A stretch of 62,266 nucleotides of DNA from JAPHTQ01 sp050288165. Lineage in GTDB: Bacteria; Pseudomonadota; Gammaproteobacteria; Thiohalomonadales; Thiohalomonadaceae. The position numbers and the translations under genes were made by a program. The stretch lies in contig JBNKDG010000013.1 of NCBI GenBank assembly GCA_050288165.1, positions 1 through 62,266 of the forward strand, written 5' to 3'. Of the stretch, positions 1-7,662 are shown piece by piece (the stretch's first letter is position 1; each line of letters opens with the position of its first letter). Under the pieces are notes generated by a model. It had not been told where the DNA came from. It saw nothing but the letters and a program-made list of their open reading frames with translations, and made no database searches.

Positions 1-77
1 GGGCTATGTCAGCCCGGTGGAATTCGAGGCAAGACGTGCCTCTTAATTAAACCATCCGTTTTTCTGGGGGAACGTCA
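1..77 (+). mobile_element. Right end of an IS3-family-like insertion sequence (partial)
   Basis: Frame 2 reads GYVSPVEFEARRAS and then TAA at 44-46. This resembles the extreme C-terminus of IS3-family OrfB integrase-core transposases, which commonly end in a Y-x-SPVEFE motif. The following bases run to GGGGGAACGTCA, ending at 77. On the other strand that sequence begins TGACGTTCCCCC, the TG...CA terminal form expected of an IS3-family end. Immediately beyond 77 begins similarity to a different transposase (the decayed Y1 gene on the minus strand), which fits an insertion boundary. The remainder of the element lies outside the window, so the family and the terminal repeat cannot be checked. 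Confidence 0.5.
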
Positions 78-358
78 GCCCGCCTTACTGGCTCTGATTG
101 AAATAGATATACTGTCCCTAGATTCCCCTGCCGACATACTGCATCATCCTTGTCTTGCGCAGTCGCTAGAATGTGTATGTGATTGGTCATCAGGGCATAG
201 GCGTGAATGGCGACCGAGTAGCGCTTTGCTGCCTCTCCCAGCTAGCGTAAATAGGCTAGATAGTCGTTATCCTCGAAGAATACCGGCTGCCGACTGTGAC
301 CGCGCTGAACAACATGAACAGGTACACCGGGGAGGTAGAAATGGGGTTTGCGAGGCAT
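78..358 (-). pseudogene. REP-associated Y1-type transposase, decayed and truncated
   Basis: Reading leftwards from ATG at 358, the translation starts MPRKPHFYLPGVPVHVVQRG, the typical N-terminus of REP-associated tyrosine (Y1/IS200-like) transposases. It continues through the metal-binding signature ALMTNHIHIL. The frame is broken by TAG at 244-242. A later frame change is needed to recover MMQYVGRG, followed by another stop and weak YIYFNQS similarity, after which homology stops at the IS end near position 77. It is therefore inactive three times over: a nonsense codon, a frameshift and a truncation. Such genes are normally single-copy domesticated transposases acting on REP palindromes. Confidence 0.8.
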
Positions 359-484
359 GACACTACTCTGACCTGAGTGACCGAAGTAGATTGTCACGGG
401 ATGGATGGCAATTTGACCCCTTTAAATTTGTTAGAGATGAACACTCCCTAATATTAGAAACAATTGCTCTCTGGCACGGTTTTT

Positions 485-525
485 CACCTGCTACCTGCTA
501 CCTGCTACCTGCTACCTGCTACCTG
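485..525. repeat. Heptanucleotide tandem repeat, CTACCTG x5
   Basis: Positions 491-525 contain five exact head-to-tail copies of CTACCTG, preceded by a partial unit (CACCTG, 485-490). The block sits in the roughly 380 bp without a gene between the decayed transposase and the first integron cassette. Apart from this repeat and the hairpin near 708, I see nothing else convincing in 359-737. Short perfect repeats like this are prone to slippage and could vary in number between strains. Confidence 0.9.
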
Positions 526-707
526 CCTTCGCGCCCCCCAGAACGTTAACTGTTTGAAATTTATATAGTGCGGGCGTATGTTAATCCCACAACCAGCACT
601 AACAGGGAAGTCACTCCTCCATTGCGCATTTCATTAATACATAGAGTTCAAGATAACCTGCTGAACAGTGAGAACGTTTTGGTGGGTTGGTGTGACTATT
701 TGGGTGC

Positions 708-744
708 GTTAACAGGAATTTTTTCCTGTTAACGGATGTTAGGG
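708..744 (+). other. attC-like hairpin and recombination core before the first cassette
   Basis: A perfect 11-bp inverted repeat, GTTAACAGGAA (708-718) and TTCCTGTTAAC (723-733), has a TTTT loop. It is followed after four bases by GTTAGGG (738-744). GTTAGGG is complementary to the CCCTAAC that opens the attC site at the other end of the cassette (1016-1022), as expected for the two ends of one circularised cassette. The hairpin arms could represent L-type boxes of a short or decayed upstream attC, but no clear outer R-type box is visible to the left. The core is convincing and the hairpin assignment is tentative. Confidence 0.5.
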
Positions 745-751
745 CGAATAA

Positions 752-1015
752 ATGAAATTAGTTCAGTGCCCATGCTGTGATTATTTCACTCTTCCAGAAG
801 GACAAGATTATGAGATATGTCCAATCTGCTTCTGGGAAGATGACTATTTTGGAGTAGAGGAACCTGATACAGAGTCTGGAGCAAATCATGGTCTTACTAT
901 TCGGGAGGCTCGTGCTAATTTTGTCAAATACGGCGCCTGTGCCCCCCATATGGTAAAAAATGTATTGCCTGAAGACAAAAGGTCTAAGTATGTCTATGCA
1001 CCCCGCACTATCTAG
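752..1015 (+). CDS. CPCC-family cysteine-rich small protein
   Basis: An 87-residue protein opening MKLVQCPCCDYFTL, with a second pair of cysteines in CPICFWED near residue 23, followed by an aspartate- and glutamate-rich stretch and a GLTIREARANF segment. This matches the CPCC family of small cysteine-rich proteins. The CxxC pairs suggest a zinc ribbon-like fold. The family has no established activity and is often found in mobile contexts, including integron cassettes. It is the only gene of cassette 1: the cassette core GTTAGGG ends 7 bases before the ATG and doubles as a modest Shine-Dalgarno (AGGG). The stop codon abuts the attC. Function is unknown. Confidence 0.8.
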   Translation: MKLVQCPCCDYFTLPEGQDYEICPICFWEDDYFGVEEPDTESGANHGLTIREARANFVKYGACAPHMVKNVLPEDKRSKYVYAPRTI

Positions 1016-1102
1016 CCCTAACAATTTGTTCAAGTCGTTCGCTTCGCTCACTGGGACGCTCCGCCGCGTTGCGGCTCCGCGCCCCTTAACAACGCGTTAT
1101 GT
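1016..1102 (+). repeat. attC recombination site of cassette 1
   Basis: Opens with CCCTAACAATTTGTTCAAG and closes with CTTAACAACGCGTTATGT, closely resembling the outer and inner boxes of the well-known aadA-type attC sites. The body is an imperfect palindrome rich in CGCTCC/GGCTCCGCG. The recombination point would lie between G1096 and T1097. The outer left box complements the start of this cassette (738-744) rather than the right box, as expected after insertion next to a different cassette. Confidence 0.85.
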
Positions 1103-1139
1103 GTTTTGAACTAGCCAATTAGAGAGGGAGTATATCTCT

Positions 1140-1511
1140 GTGCGATTTATATTCTTAATTACGGTTTTGGTGACTTTTATTTCTGGATGTGCCACATCGA
1201 TGACGCCGAGTCAATTTGGCGAAAGTTTTCCCCAAGCGACCGCCTCGAGGTTTTATGAAAAGACAGTTGTTGTGGAAGCTATATCAACTGGCAAGTGCAA
1301 GTTGCTTGTAGAAAATAGAAAGTATGTTGCACCAATTGGCATGACAGTCAATGGGGATGTTGAAAATGGTGCAATAGGTGTTGATGAATGGGTCAACGCT
1401 GACAAAGGTAATGCATACACTGTAAATAATTATGAATGGATATCGGTTCCTGTCGGTAATGACTATGCGACGCAACTAGTCATATATTTTGACACTTTAT
1501 TGTGCAAATAG
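1140..1511 (+). CDS. Predicted small lipoprotein (integron cassette gene)
   Basis: A 123-residue product with a GTG start, preceded by a purine-rich GAGAGGGAG at 1121-1129. The N-terminus is one arginine followed by a hydrophobic stretch ending ISGC (Cys at about residue 17), a good lipobox. The mature part is hydrophilic with several aromatic residues and no motif I recognise. The last residues, LLCK, give a second conserved-looking cysteine. It is probably anchored to the outer membrane. It lies alone in cassette 2, between two attC sites. Lipoproteins of unknown role are common in chromosomal integron cassettes. Function is not inferable. Confidence 0.75.
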   Translation: MRFIFLITVLVTFISGCATSMTPSQFGESFPQATASRFYEKTVVVEAISTGKCKLLVENRKYVAPIGMTVNGDVENGAIGVDEWVNADKGNAYTVNNYEWISVPVGNDYATQLVIYFDTLLCK

Positions 1512-1528
1512 TCCATTGGCATGACAAC

Positions 1529-1597
1529 ACATAACACGGCGCTCCACCTGGCCAAAAACCGCTGTGTGGTTTTCGTCGGGCGAGCTGGACGTTATGT
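1529..1597 (+). repeat. attC recombination site of cassette 2
   Basis: Bounded by ACATAAC (1529-1535) and GTTATGT (1591-1597), which are exact reverse complements. Inner boxes GGCGCTCCACCTGG and CGAGCTGGAC pair imperfectly, and the central AAAAACC...GGTTTTC forms the apical stem. The 69-bp size and architecture are typical of attC. The left box also complements the cassette 2 start at 1096-1102. The cut point would be between G1591 and T1592. Confidence 0.88.
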
Positions 1598-1613
1598 TTT
1601 ACGAGGATTGTGA

Positions 1614-2135
1614 ATGAGCGCATTAGGATTGGCAATTTTGCTTATTGCATGGGGTGCTGATTATTTCTGGCGCTCACGCGCGCAAGATGATCTGAAGACG
1701 ATCGAGTTCATTACAATTAATTCAGGGATTGTAGAAAACAATTCTGAGTTGCATTTCATAAAGTACCTAGCTCAAGATCGAAAAGACCCCAAGCTGTTAT
1801 CCCTGGATTACAGGAATAGACTTCAATCATTGCAAGCTACTTGCGCATTATTAGGTAAAAGTGGCGTGGTTATTGAGGGAAGTCTGCAGAATAATATTCA
1901 AGAATTATATAGTGAAGTCTGTGACGCATACGAAAAAGGGATATCTCTTGAGCCTCGAGACATAGGTAAAAATATTCGAAGTGATATTGTGAACTATACG
2001 ACACAAGTACAACTGAAAACTCAAAAGCACATTTTGAAGTCTGCTGGGCGGCTGAAAATATGGAGTAGGATATTTGCAGTTTTATATGCGATAGGTTCAA
2101 TTATCATCATTATTAATGAAGCATGCAGGACATAA
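1614..2135 (+). CDS. Hypothetical membrane protein with N- and C-terminal TM segments (cassette gene)
   Basis: A 173-residue product starting at ATG 1614 behind GAGGA (1603-1607). A short hydrophobic segment (LGLAILLIAWGADYFW, residues 4-19) and a C-terminal hydrophobic segment (FAVLYAIGSIIIIINEA) flank a hydrophilic, probably helical domain. Both ends would therefore sit in the inner membrane with the middle loop on one side. No family is recognised. The TAA stop lies inside the ACATAAC box that should open the cassette 3 attC, so the gene fills its cassette completely. The membrane topology resembles many uncharacterised cassette proteins. Confidence 0.65.
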   Translation: MSALGLAILLIAWGADYFWRSRAQDDLKTIEFITINSGIVENNSELHFIKYLAQDRKDPKLLSLDYRNRLQSLQATCALLGKSGVVIEGSLQNNIQELYSEVCDAYEKGISLEPRDIGKNIRSDIVNYTTQVQLKTQKHILKSAGRLKIWSRIFAVLYAIGSIIIIINEACRT

Positions 2136-2150
2136 CAAATCGGCATTAGG
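2130..2150 (+). repeat. Truncated attC of cassette 3
   Basis: ACATAAC at 2130-2136 is the reverse complement of GTTATGT at the start of cassette 3 (1591-1597), as required for its own attC. The rest of the palindrome and a right-hand GTTRRRY box cannot be found before the next gene at 2167. The array therefore appears to be cut here, by deletion or by recombination with flanking chromosome. Confidence 0.5.
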
Positions 2151-2166
2151 CTTCCGAGGGCAGCGC

Positions 2167-2724
2167 ATGACGCGAGTTGAATACGATACGTTTGAAGAAG
2201 GGCCTTGCCCCTGTGGGAATGGCCACATCTTGCGGCATGTCGAATCCACCGATTACCGCTACTCCAGCATGCGTATTTCATATTCCATAGATTGCTCGGC
2301 ATGCATACGTCTGTGGAGAATCGACCACGGTACTTTGGTCTTAAGAGAAAGCGAGACCCCATATCTCGCTGCGCGAGTGGAAAGTGATTCCGCTCGTAAT
2401 GAATTGCACCAGCTCGCGCAGGAACTGGTCGAGTCATATCTCAACGCTCTAACGTTCAAGTCAAAGAAGGCCGAGCTAGAGCATCTGCTGGCCCTAAATC
2501 TTTCAGTATCCAATTACGCTGCGTATCTCAAAGAACGGCGTACTGGCAGTGCGGTTCATCAGCTTGCCTATGGTCTGCGGAACATTCCTTGGCTCAAGGA
2601 GCGTGCTCAGGCTAGTGGAAGAATGGCTGAGCTTACGGAGTTACTTCACAACCACGAAGTAGCATCTAGGAAACTCGAAGTGGCCTCCAAGCAAGTAGTC
2701 CGCAGGAGCGTCAAGAGTGCTTGA
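2167..2724 (+). CDS. Hypothetical protein with N-terminal cysteine motif
   Basis: A 185-residue product from ATG 2167, preceded by CGAGGG six bases upstream. The N-terminal 45 residues hold CPCG near residue 13 and CSAC near residue 38, with an intervening histidine, resembling a zinc ribbon. The remainder is charged and helical, rich in Glu, Leu and Arg, and ends in a lysine/arginine-rich tail. No family is recognised. An upstream ATG at 2116 would give an extension that overlaps the cassette 3 gene and is unlikely. It sits directly after the broken integron array and is convergent with the efflux operon. It could be cargo of the same mobile region or the first chromosomal gene. Confidence 0.6.
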   Translation: MTRVEYDTFEEGPCPCGNGHILRHVESTDYRYSSMRISYSIDCSACIRLWRIDHGTLVLRESETPYLAARVESDSARNELHQLAQELVESYLNALTFKSKKAELEHLLALNLSVSNYAAYLKERRTGSAVHQLAYGLRNIPWLKERAQASGRMAELTELLHNHEVASRKLEVASKQVVRRSVKSA

Positions 2725-2781
2725 ACAATCCGGCACCTTTATGCCTTACGTCCGTGTATTCCGTGGCCATTCATTTGGTTC

Positions 2782-5700
2782 CTATTCTTCCTTAACCCGA
2801 TACCACGTAGCATAGAGTGCTGGCAGGAACAGACAGGTGAGCAGTGTTGCCACCACCAGCCCGCCCATGATGGCGATCGCCATCGGTCCCCAGAAAACCT
2901 GCCGCGATAGCGGAATCATCGCGAGGATCGCCGCTGATGCAGTGAGTACGATCGGGCGGAAACGGCGCACGGTGGAACCGACGATCGCTTCCCATTGGGT
3001 TTTTCCCGACGCTTCGTCCTGTCGGATCTGATCCACCAGGATCACCGAGTTGCGCATGATCATTCCCGCCAGCGCAATGATACCGAGCAGGGCGACGAAG
3101 CCGAACGGTGCCTGGAACAGCATCAGTGCAAAGGCGACGCCGATCAGCCCGAGCGGCGCGGTCAGTAGCACCATCACCGTGGCGCTGATGCTCTGCAACT
3201 GCATCATCAGCAGGGTCAACACACCGACCACCATCAGCGGAACCACCGCGGCGATCGCCGTCTGGCTTTTGCCCGACTCTTCGATACTGCCGCCCAGTTC
3301 GATGCGGAAGCCCGGCGGCAGGGTGGCGCGCAGTGCGTCCAGTTGCCCATCCAGGCGCAACGAGACTGTATCGGGCTGCGCATCACCCAGCATGTCGGCG
3401 CGTATGGTCATGGTGGGGATGCGGTTGCGGCGCCAGATGATCCCCTCCTCCTGAATCGGCACCAGCTTCGCCACCTGCGCCAGCGATACGCGGCCGCCGC
3501 TGAACGGGATCTCGATATCCGGCAGGCGATCCAGCGAGCGCGATTCGCCACCGAAACCGCCGCGCCAGACTACGTCGATCAACTGATCGCCTTCACGGTA
3601 TTGGGTGAGGGCGATACCGTTCAGTGTCGCCTGCATCACCTGCGCCACCTCCTGGCTGGAGACGCCGAGTCGACGCGCCTTGTCCTGATCCACTTCGACG
3701 CGCACGCTTTTGATCTTTTCGTTCCAGTCGAAGTTGACGTTGGTGAGGCCGGGGTCGGCGCGCATCATTTCCGCCACGCTGTTCGCCACTTCGCGCAGTT
3801 TGCCCAGGTCGTCGCCGAGTACGCGGAACTGAACCGGGTAACCGACCGGCGGGCCGTTCTCCAGTCGCGATACGCGCACGCGGATGGCGGAGAAGTCGGC
3901 TTCGGCGAAGCGCGCCTCCATGCGCTGTTTGAATGCCTCGCGCGCCTCCAGGTCTTTGGCGACGACCACGAACTGGCCGAAGTTGTCGGAAAAGAGCTGC
4001 TGGTTCAGGGTCAGGATGAACAGCGGCGCACCGTTGCCGATGTAGGAAGAGGAACTCGCTACCGCCGGATCGGCGTTGATGATCTTTTCGATACGTTTGA
4101 CTTCATGTTCGGTCGCCTTGAGCGAGGCGCCCTGCGGCAGCCACACATCCACCAGGATCTCCGGGCGACTGGAGGGAGGGAAAAACTGCTGCTGCACGAA
4201 GCTGCCGAAGGCGCCCATGGAAAGAACGAACAGCAACAGCGTGCCGGCGATCACCTTGCCGCGGTTGCGCAGGCACCACTCCACCAGCATGCGGAAGCGG
4301 CGGTAAAACGGTGTGTCGTAGATATCCTCGCCGTGCTTCTGCGCCTTGGCGATGAGCGCCTTCGGGTCGAGCAGTTTGTAGCCGATGAACGGGGTGAAGA
4401 TCACCGCCACCAGCCACGACATCATCAGGGCGATGGTGACCACCTGGAAGATGGAGACGGTGTATTCGCTCGCCGCCGATTTGGAGAAACCCACCGGGGT
4501 GAAGGCGGCGGCGGTGATCAAGGTGCCGGTCAGCATCGGAAAGGCGGTGGAGGTGTAGGCGAACGTGGCGGCCTTGAAGCGATCCCAGCCTTGTTCCATC
4601 TTCACCACCATCATCTCCACCGCGATGATCGCGTCGTCCACCAGCAGGCCGAGAGCGATGATCAGCGCGCCCAGCGAAACCCGCTGCAGATCGATGTTCA
4701 ACATCTGCATGGCAAAGAAGGTGATCGCCAACACCAGCGGAATGGAGAGTGCCACCACCGTTCCGGTGCGTATCCCCAGGCTGAGGAAGGAGACCGCCAG
4801 CACGATGGCAACCGCTTCACCGAGGGAACGTTGGAACAGGTTGACCGAATCCTCCACCACCAGCGACTGGTCGGCGACGGTATGGATATCCACGCCAATC
4901 GGCAGATCGTTGGTCAGTCGTTTCATCTCCGCGCGCAGTTGTTCACCCAACTGGATCACGTTGCCGCCCTTGTTCATCACCACGCCGATACCGATGGCCG
5001 GTTGGCCAGCAACATGCATCATGGGGTTGGGTGGGTCGGCCAGACCGCGGCTGACCCGTGCGATGTCGCCCAGACGCAGGTGCTGTTCGTTTAGTCGCAG
5101 ATCGGTATTACGCACCTGTTCCAGGCTGTCGTAACTGCCGGAGACGCGCATGCGGATACGGTCGCTATTGGTCTCGATAAAACCGGCAGGGGTGACCGCG
5201 TTCTGTTTCTGCAGCACATCGACGATCTGCAACGGCGAGATGCCGAGGGTGGCCATGCGGCTGGGCAGGATGTCGAGGTAGATCTTCTCCTCCTGCACGC
5301 CGATCAATTCGACACGCTTAACATTCTCGACGCGGCGCAACTCCAGGGCAATGTTATCGGCATAGCGGCGCAGTGCGGCGAGGTCGAAACCGTCGCCGGT
5401 GAGGGCGAAGATGTTGACCTGCACGTCGCCGAATTCGTCATTGGGGAACGGACCCTGCACACCGTCTGGCAGGGTGTGGCGCATGTCGTCGAGTTTGCTG
5501 CGCACCCGCCGCCACGACTCCGGCACCTCCTTCGGTGGGGTGTAGTCCTTGAGGTTGACGAAGACCATGGAGTCGCCCGGTTTGGAGACCGACTTCAGCA
5601 CGTCGACCCAGGGCACCTCCTGCAGTTTTTTCTCGATGCGCTCGGTGACTTCGCGTTCGACCTCCTGCGCCGTCGCGCCGGGCCACAGGGTTCGCACCAC

Positions 5701-5844
5701 CATCACCTTGAAGGTGAAGGCGGGGTCTTCGGCGCGTCCCAACTGGAAGAAGGAGATGATGCCGGCGATCGACAGTACCAGGATCAGGTAGACCACCATC
5801 TGCTGGTGCTTCAGTGCCCATTCGGAGAGATTGGGCATTTTCAT
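2782..5844 (-). CDS. RND-family efflux pump inner-membrane transporter (AcrB/HAE1-like)
   Basis: A 1020-residue proton-driven transporter that exports drugs, detergents or similar compounds from the periplasm or membrane. Length and topology are standard: a first TM helix at about residues 16-36, a large periplasmic porter domain, then a TM4 signature GLLVDDAII with the proton-relay Asp pair at about 403-404, repeated in the second half. It overlaps the upstream adaptor gene by 4 bp (ATGA), so the two are translationally coupled. No outer-membrane channel gene follows, so a TolC-like partner must be encoded elsewhere. It is probably repressed by the TetR protein encoded first in the operon. 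The substrate cannot be told from sequence; similarity seems closer to TriC/VexH-like HAE1 pumps than to AcrB itself. Confidence 0.95.
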   Translation of the reverse strand: MKMPNLSEWALKHQQMVVYLILVLSIAGIISFFQLGRAEDPAFTFKVMVVRTLWPGATAQEVEREVTERIEKKLQEVPWVDVLKSVSKPGDSMVFVNLKDYTPPKEVPESWRRVRSKLDDMRHTLPDGVQGPFPNDEFGDVQVNIFALTGDGFDLAALRRYADNIALELRRVENVKRVELIGVQEEKIYLDILPSRMATLGISPLQIVDVLQKQNAVTPAGFIETNSDRIRMRVSGSYDSLEQVRNTDLRLNEQHLRLGDIARVSRGLADPPNPMMHVAGQPAIGIGVVMNKGGNVIQLGEQLRAEMKRLTNDLPIGVDIHTVADQSLVVEDSVNLFQRSLGEAVAIVLAVSFLSLGIRTGTVVALSIPLVLAITFFAMQMLNIDLQRVSLGALIIALGLLVDDAIIAVEMMVVKMEQGWDRFKAATFAYTSTAFPMLTGTLITAAAFTPVGFSKSAASEYTVSIFQVVTIALMMSWLVAVIFTPFIGYKLLDPKALIAKAQKHGEDIYDTPFYRRFRMLVEWCLRNRGKVIAGTLLLFVLSMGAFGSFVQQQFFPPSSRPEILVDVWLPQGASLKATEHEVKRIEKIINADPAVASSSSYIGNGAPLFILTLNQQLFSDNFGQFVVVAKDLEAREAFKQRMEARFAEADFSAIRVRVSRLENGPPVGYPVQFRVLGDDLGKLREVANSVAEMMRADPGLTNVNFDWNEKIKSVRVEVDQDKARRLGVSSQEVAQVMQATLNGIALTQYREGDQLIDVVWRGGFGGESRSLDRLPDIEIPFSGGRVSLAQVAKLVPIQEEGIIWRRNRIPTMTIRADMLGDAQPDTVSLRLDGQLDALRATLPPGFRIELGGSIEESGKSQTAIAAVVPLMVVGVLTLLMMQLQSISATVMVLLTAPLGLIGVAFALMLFQAPFGFVALLGIIALAGMIMRNSVILVDQIRQDEASGKTQWEAIVGSTVRRFRPIVLTASAAILAMIPLSRQVFWGPMAIAIMGGLVVATLLTCLFLPALYATWYRVKEE

Positions 5845-6881
5845 TGCGCGTTACCCGCATCAATGGGGCGAACCTTTTCACCTTCGGAGAGTTTGTGTAC
5901 CCCGGCGCTGATGATACGTTCGCCCGCGCTGATACCGCTGCCGATCAGGGCGCCCTCGTCGAGGTATGTGGTGACGGTTACCGGCCGGAGCGATACGCGC
6001 TCATCCTGCGCCACGATCCACACGGCGGCGCGCTCGCCCTGCTGGAAGAGGGCGGTGAGCGGGATCAGATAGCCCTCCTGTTCACCGGCCTCGCTAAGGC
6101 GGACCCGGGCGGTCATGCCTAGCGCCATATTGGTATCGCCGCTGTCGAAGGCGACCCGTGCCGGATAGGTGCGGCTGACCGCATCGGCGGCCGGGGATAT
6201 TTCGCGCACGTGGCCGGGCAGGATCTGGGTGCCGTTGTTGGCGGAGAGCAGTTCGATCTCCGCAGGCATGTCGACCTTTACCGAGTCGTAGCGCGATTCG
6301 GGGATCGCAATCGACACTTCACGTTCGCCGTGTTGTGCGATCCGCACCACCGCCTGACCGGCGGCGACCACCTGACCGACTTCGGCGTAGGCGGCAGAAA
6401 TGACCCCGTCGCGATCCGCCTGCAGGCTGGTGTAGGCGGCCTGGTTACGCGCCAGTCCGACCTCGGCAGCGGCTGCCTTGAGCGCAGTCTCCTTCGCATC
6501 CAGCGCCGACTGGCTGATCAGCCCCTTGGCGCGCAGCTCGCGGTAGCGCTTTAACTCCTCATCGGCCAGACGATATTGCGCATCGGCGGCGCTCTTTTTC
6601 AGGCCGGTGTCCGCCGCATCCAGCCGCGCCAGCAGTTGTCCTTTTTTCACCTGGGCACCGATGTCGACCAGCCGTTCGACGATCTTGCCGCCGATACGAA
6701 AACCGAGGTCCGTTTCGTAGCGCGCATGAATTTCGCCGCTGTAGACGTTGCCGCGGTCGGCGGCCTGCGCACCGACCACCACGGTGAGGGCGGGGCGTAC
6801 GACGCTGCTCGGTGCTTCTTCCGTATCACCACAGGCAGTCAGTAGTAGAGGAATGAGTAAAAAGAGTGAGGTGCGTTTCAT
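5841..6881 (-). CDS. RND efflux periplasmic adaptor subunit (membrane fusion protein)
   Basis: A 346-residue lipoprotein. It starts MKRTSLFLLIPLLLTACGD, with lipobox LTAC giving an acylated Cys. A lipoyl/barrel-sandwich half (GGKIVERLVDIGAQVKKGQLLARLD), an alpha-hairpin, the second lipoyl half and a beta-barrel follow in the usual adaptor order. I placed the start at 6881 rather than at an upstream ATG because this gives the lipoprotein signal and the ATG overlaps the TetR stop codon (TGATG). It bridges the RND transporter encoded downstream to an outer-membrane channel. The operon order is regulator, adaptor, transporter. Confidence 0.93.
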   Translation of the reverse strand: MKRTSLFLLIPLLLTACGDTEEAPSSVVRPALTVVVGAQAADRGNVYSGEIHARYETDLGFRIGGKIVERLVDIGAQVKKGQLLARLDAADTGLKKSAADAQYRLADEELKRYRELRAKGLISQSALDAKETALKAAAAEVGLARNQAAYTSLQADRDGVISAAYAEVGQVVAAGQAVVRIAQHGEREVSIAIPESRYDSVKVDMPAEIELLSANNGTQILPGHVREISPAADAVSRTYPARVAFDSGDTNMALGMTARVRLSEAGEQEGYLIPLTALFQQGERAAVWIVAQDERVSLRPVTVTTYLDEGALIGSGISAGERIISAGVHKLSEGEKVRPIDAGNAQ

Positions 6882-7522
6882 CAGGCGGGTTCCTTGTTGC
6901 TCAAACCGTACAACAGCAGATCGAGGCATGTTTGCAGGTAGATGTCGTCATCCTGCTGGCCAAGACCGCAGCAGGGGGCGATGGAGTGTTGCCAGATCAC
7001 CCGCATCAGGATCGGTGCGGTGATCATATCGACGGTAGAGCCGATATCGACGCGGCGGAATTCACCGCTATCCATGCCGCGCTGTAACACCGACGCCAGT
7101 AACTGGTCGATGCGCTCAACGACATGGTCGTTAAAAAATTGTGCGGTCTCGGGGAAATTGCCCGCCTCGGCGATGATCAGCTTGGGAATGGCCGACAGGT
7201 TGGTCTTGCCCACCAGTTCCCACCAACGGTAGACCAGGCCGCGCAGCAGGCTGCCGGCATCACCGCTGTGCTGTTGCAGCATGGTTTCGCCAGTCTCCAC
7301 CACCGGCAGGATGCCCTCCTGGATCACCGCTTTGAACAACTCCTCCTTGCTGGAGAAGTAAAGATAGAGGGTGCCTTTCGACACACCGGCGCGGGCCGCG
7401 ATCTCTTCCAGTTTGGTCGCGGCAAAGCCGCGCTCTACGAACAGCTCCATGGCGGCGGCAAGGAGTTCGCCTGGTCGCGCCTCCTTGCGGCGCCGTACCG
7501 GGGTTTTGGGTTTGTTAGGCAT
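6881..7522 (-). CDS. TetR/AcrR-family transcriptional repressor of the efflux operon
   Basis: A 213-residue TetR-type regulator. The N-terminal HTH runs from about residue 18 to 60, with the classic AGVSKGTLYLYFSSKEELF recognition region. The C-terminal helical domain would bind an inducer, probably a pump substrate. It is the first gene of a three-gene unit with the adaptor and RND transporter, overlapping the adaptor start by one base. A palindrome just upstream of its start codon (7538-7559) is a likely autoregulatory operator, so it probably represses itself and the pump together. Confidence 0.92.
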   Translation of the reverse strand: MPNKPKTPVRRRKEARPGELLAAAMELFVERGFAATKLEEIAARAGVSKGTLYLYFSSKEELFKAVIQEGILPVVETGETMLQQHSGDAGSLLRGLVYRWWELVGKTNLSAIPKLIIAEAGNFPETAQFFNDHVVERIDQLLASVLQRGMDSGEFRRVDIGSTVDMITAPILMRVIWQHSIAPCCGLGQQDDDIYLQTCLDLLLYGLSNKEPA

Positions 7523-7537
7523 AAGCGCACCACACCG

Positions 7538-7559
7538 TTACTGACTGACTGGTCAGTAA
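7538..7559 (-). promoter_or_regulatory. Probable TetR-type operator
   Basis: Inverted repeat TTACTGAC (7538-7545) and GTCAGTAA (7552-7559) with a 6-bp centre, 16 bp upstream of the repressor's ATG. Symmetry, spacing and position fit TetR/AcrR operators, some of which contain TGACTGGTCAGT-like cores. It would control the whole regulator-adaptor-transporter operon. Confidence 0.7.
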
Positions 7560-7662
7560 TTTAGTCGACGGAAGCGGAACTGTCAATCGCCAGCAACACG
7601 GATGTTATGATTCGCTACGCAGCGCGCCATATAGCGCAATTGCCAGTTTAATGAATTGAATA

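Larger units (their letters stand above)
739..2150 (+). mobile_element. Integrase-less integron gene-cassette cluster (CALIN-type)
   Basis: Three small co-directional genes are separated by attC-like sites. Cassette 1 runs about 739-1096, cassette 2 about 1097-1591, and cassette 3 from 1592 to a truncated end near 2150. Each cassette's first bases match the outer box of its own attC: GTTAGGG with CCCTAAC, GTTATGT with ACATAAC, and GTTATGT with the ACATAAC at 2130-2136. This self-complementarity is a strong signature of cassette insertion. The genes are visibly richer in A and T than the chromosome to the right. No integron integrase or attI is seen, although the window starts only about 740 bp upstream. 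Confidence 0.8.

Noticed and set aside
485..525. CRISPR-like array
   Set aside because: Repeat unit is only 7 bp and contiguous, without spacers; a simple tandem repeat.
3343..5094. Long open frame (583 codons) on the plus strand
   Set aside because: Antisense to the RND transporter gene. Composition is extreme (His, Arg, Asp rich) with no domain, a codon-bias shadow.
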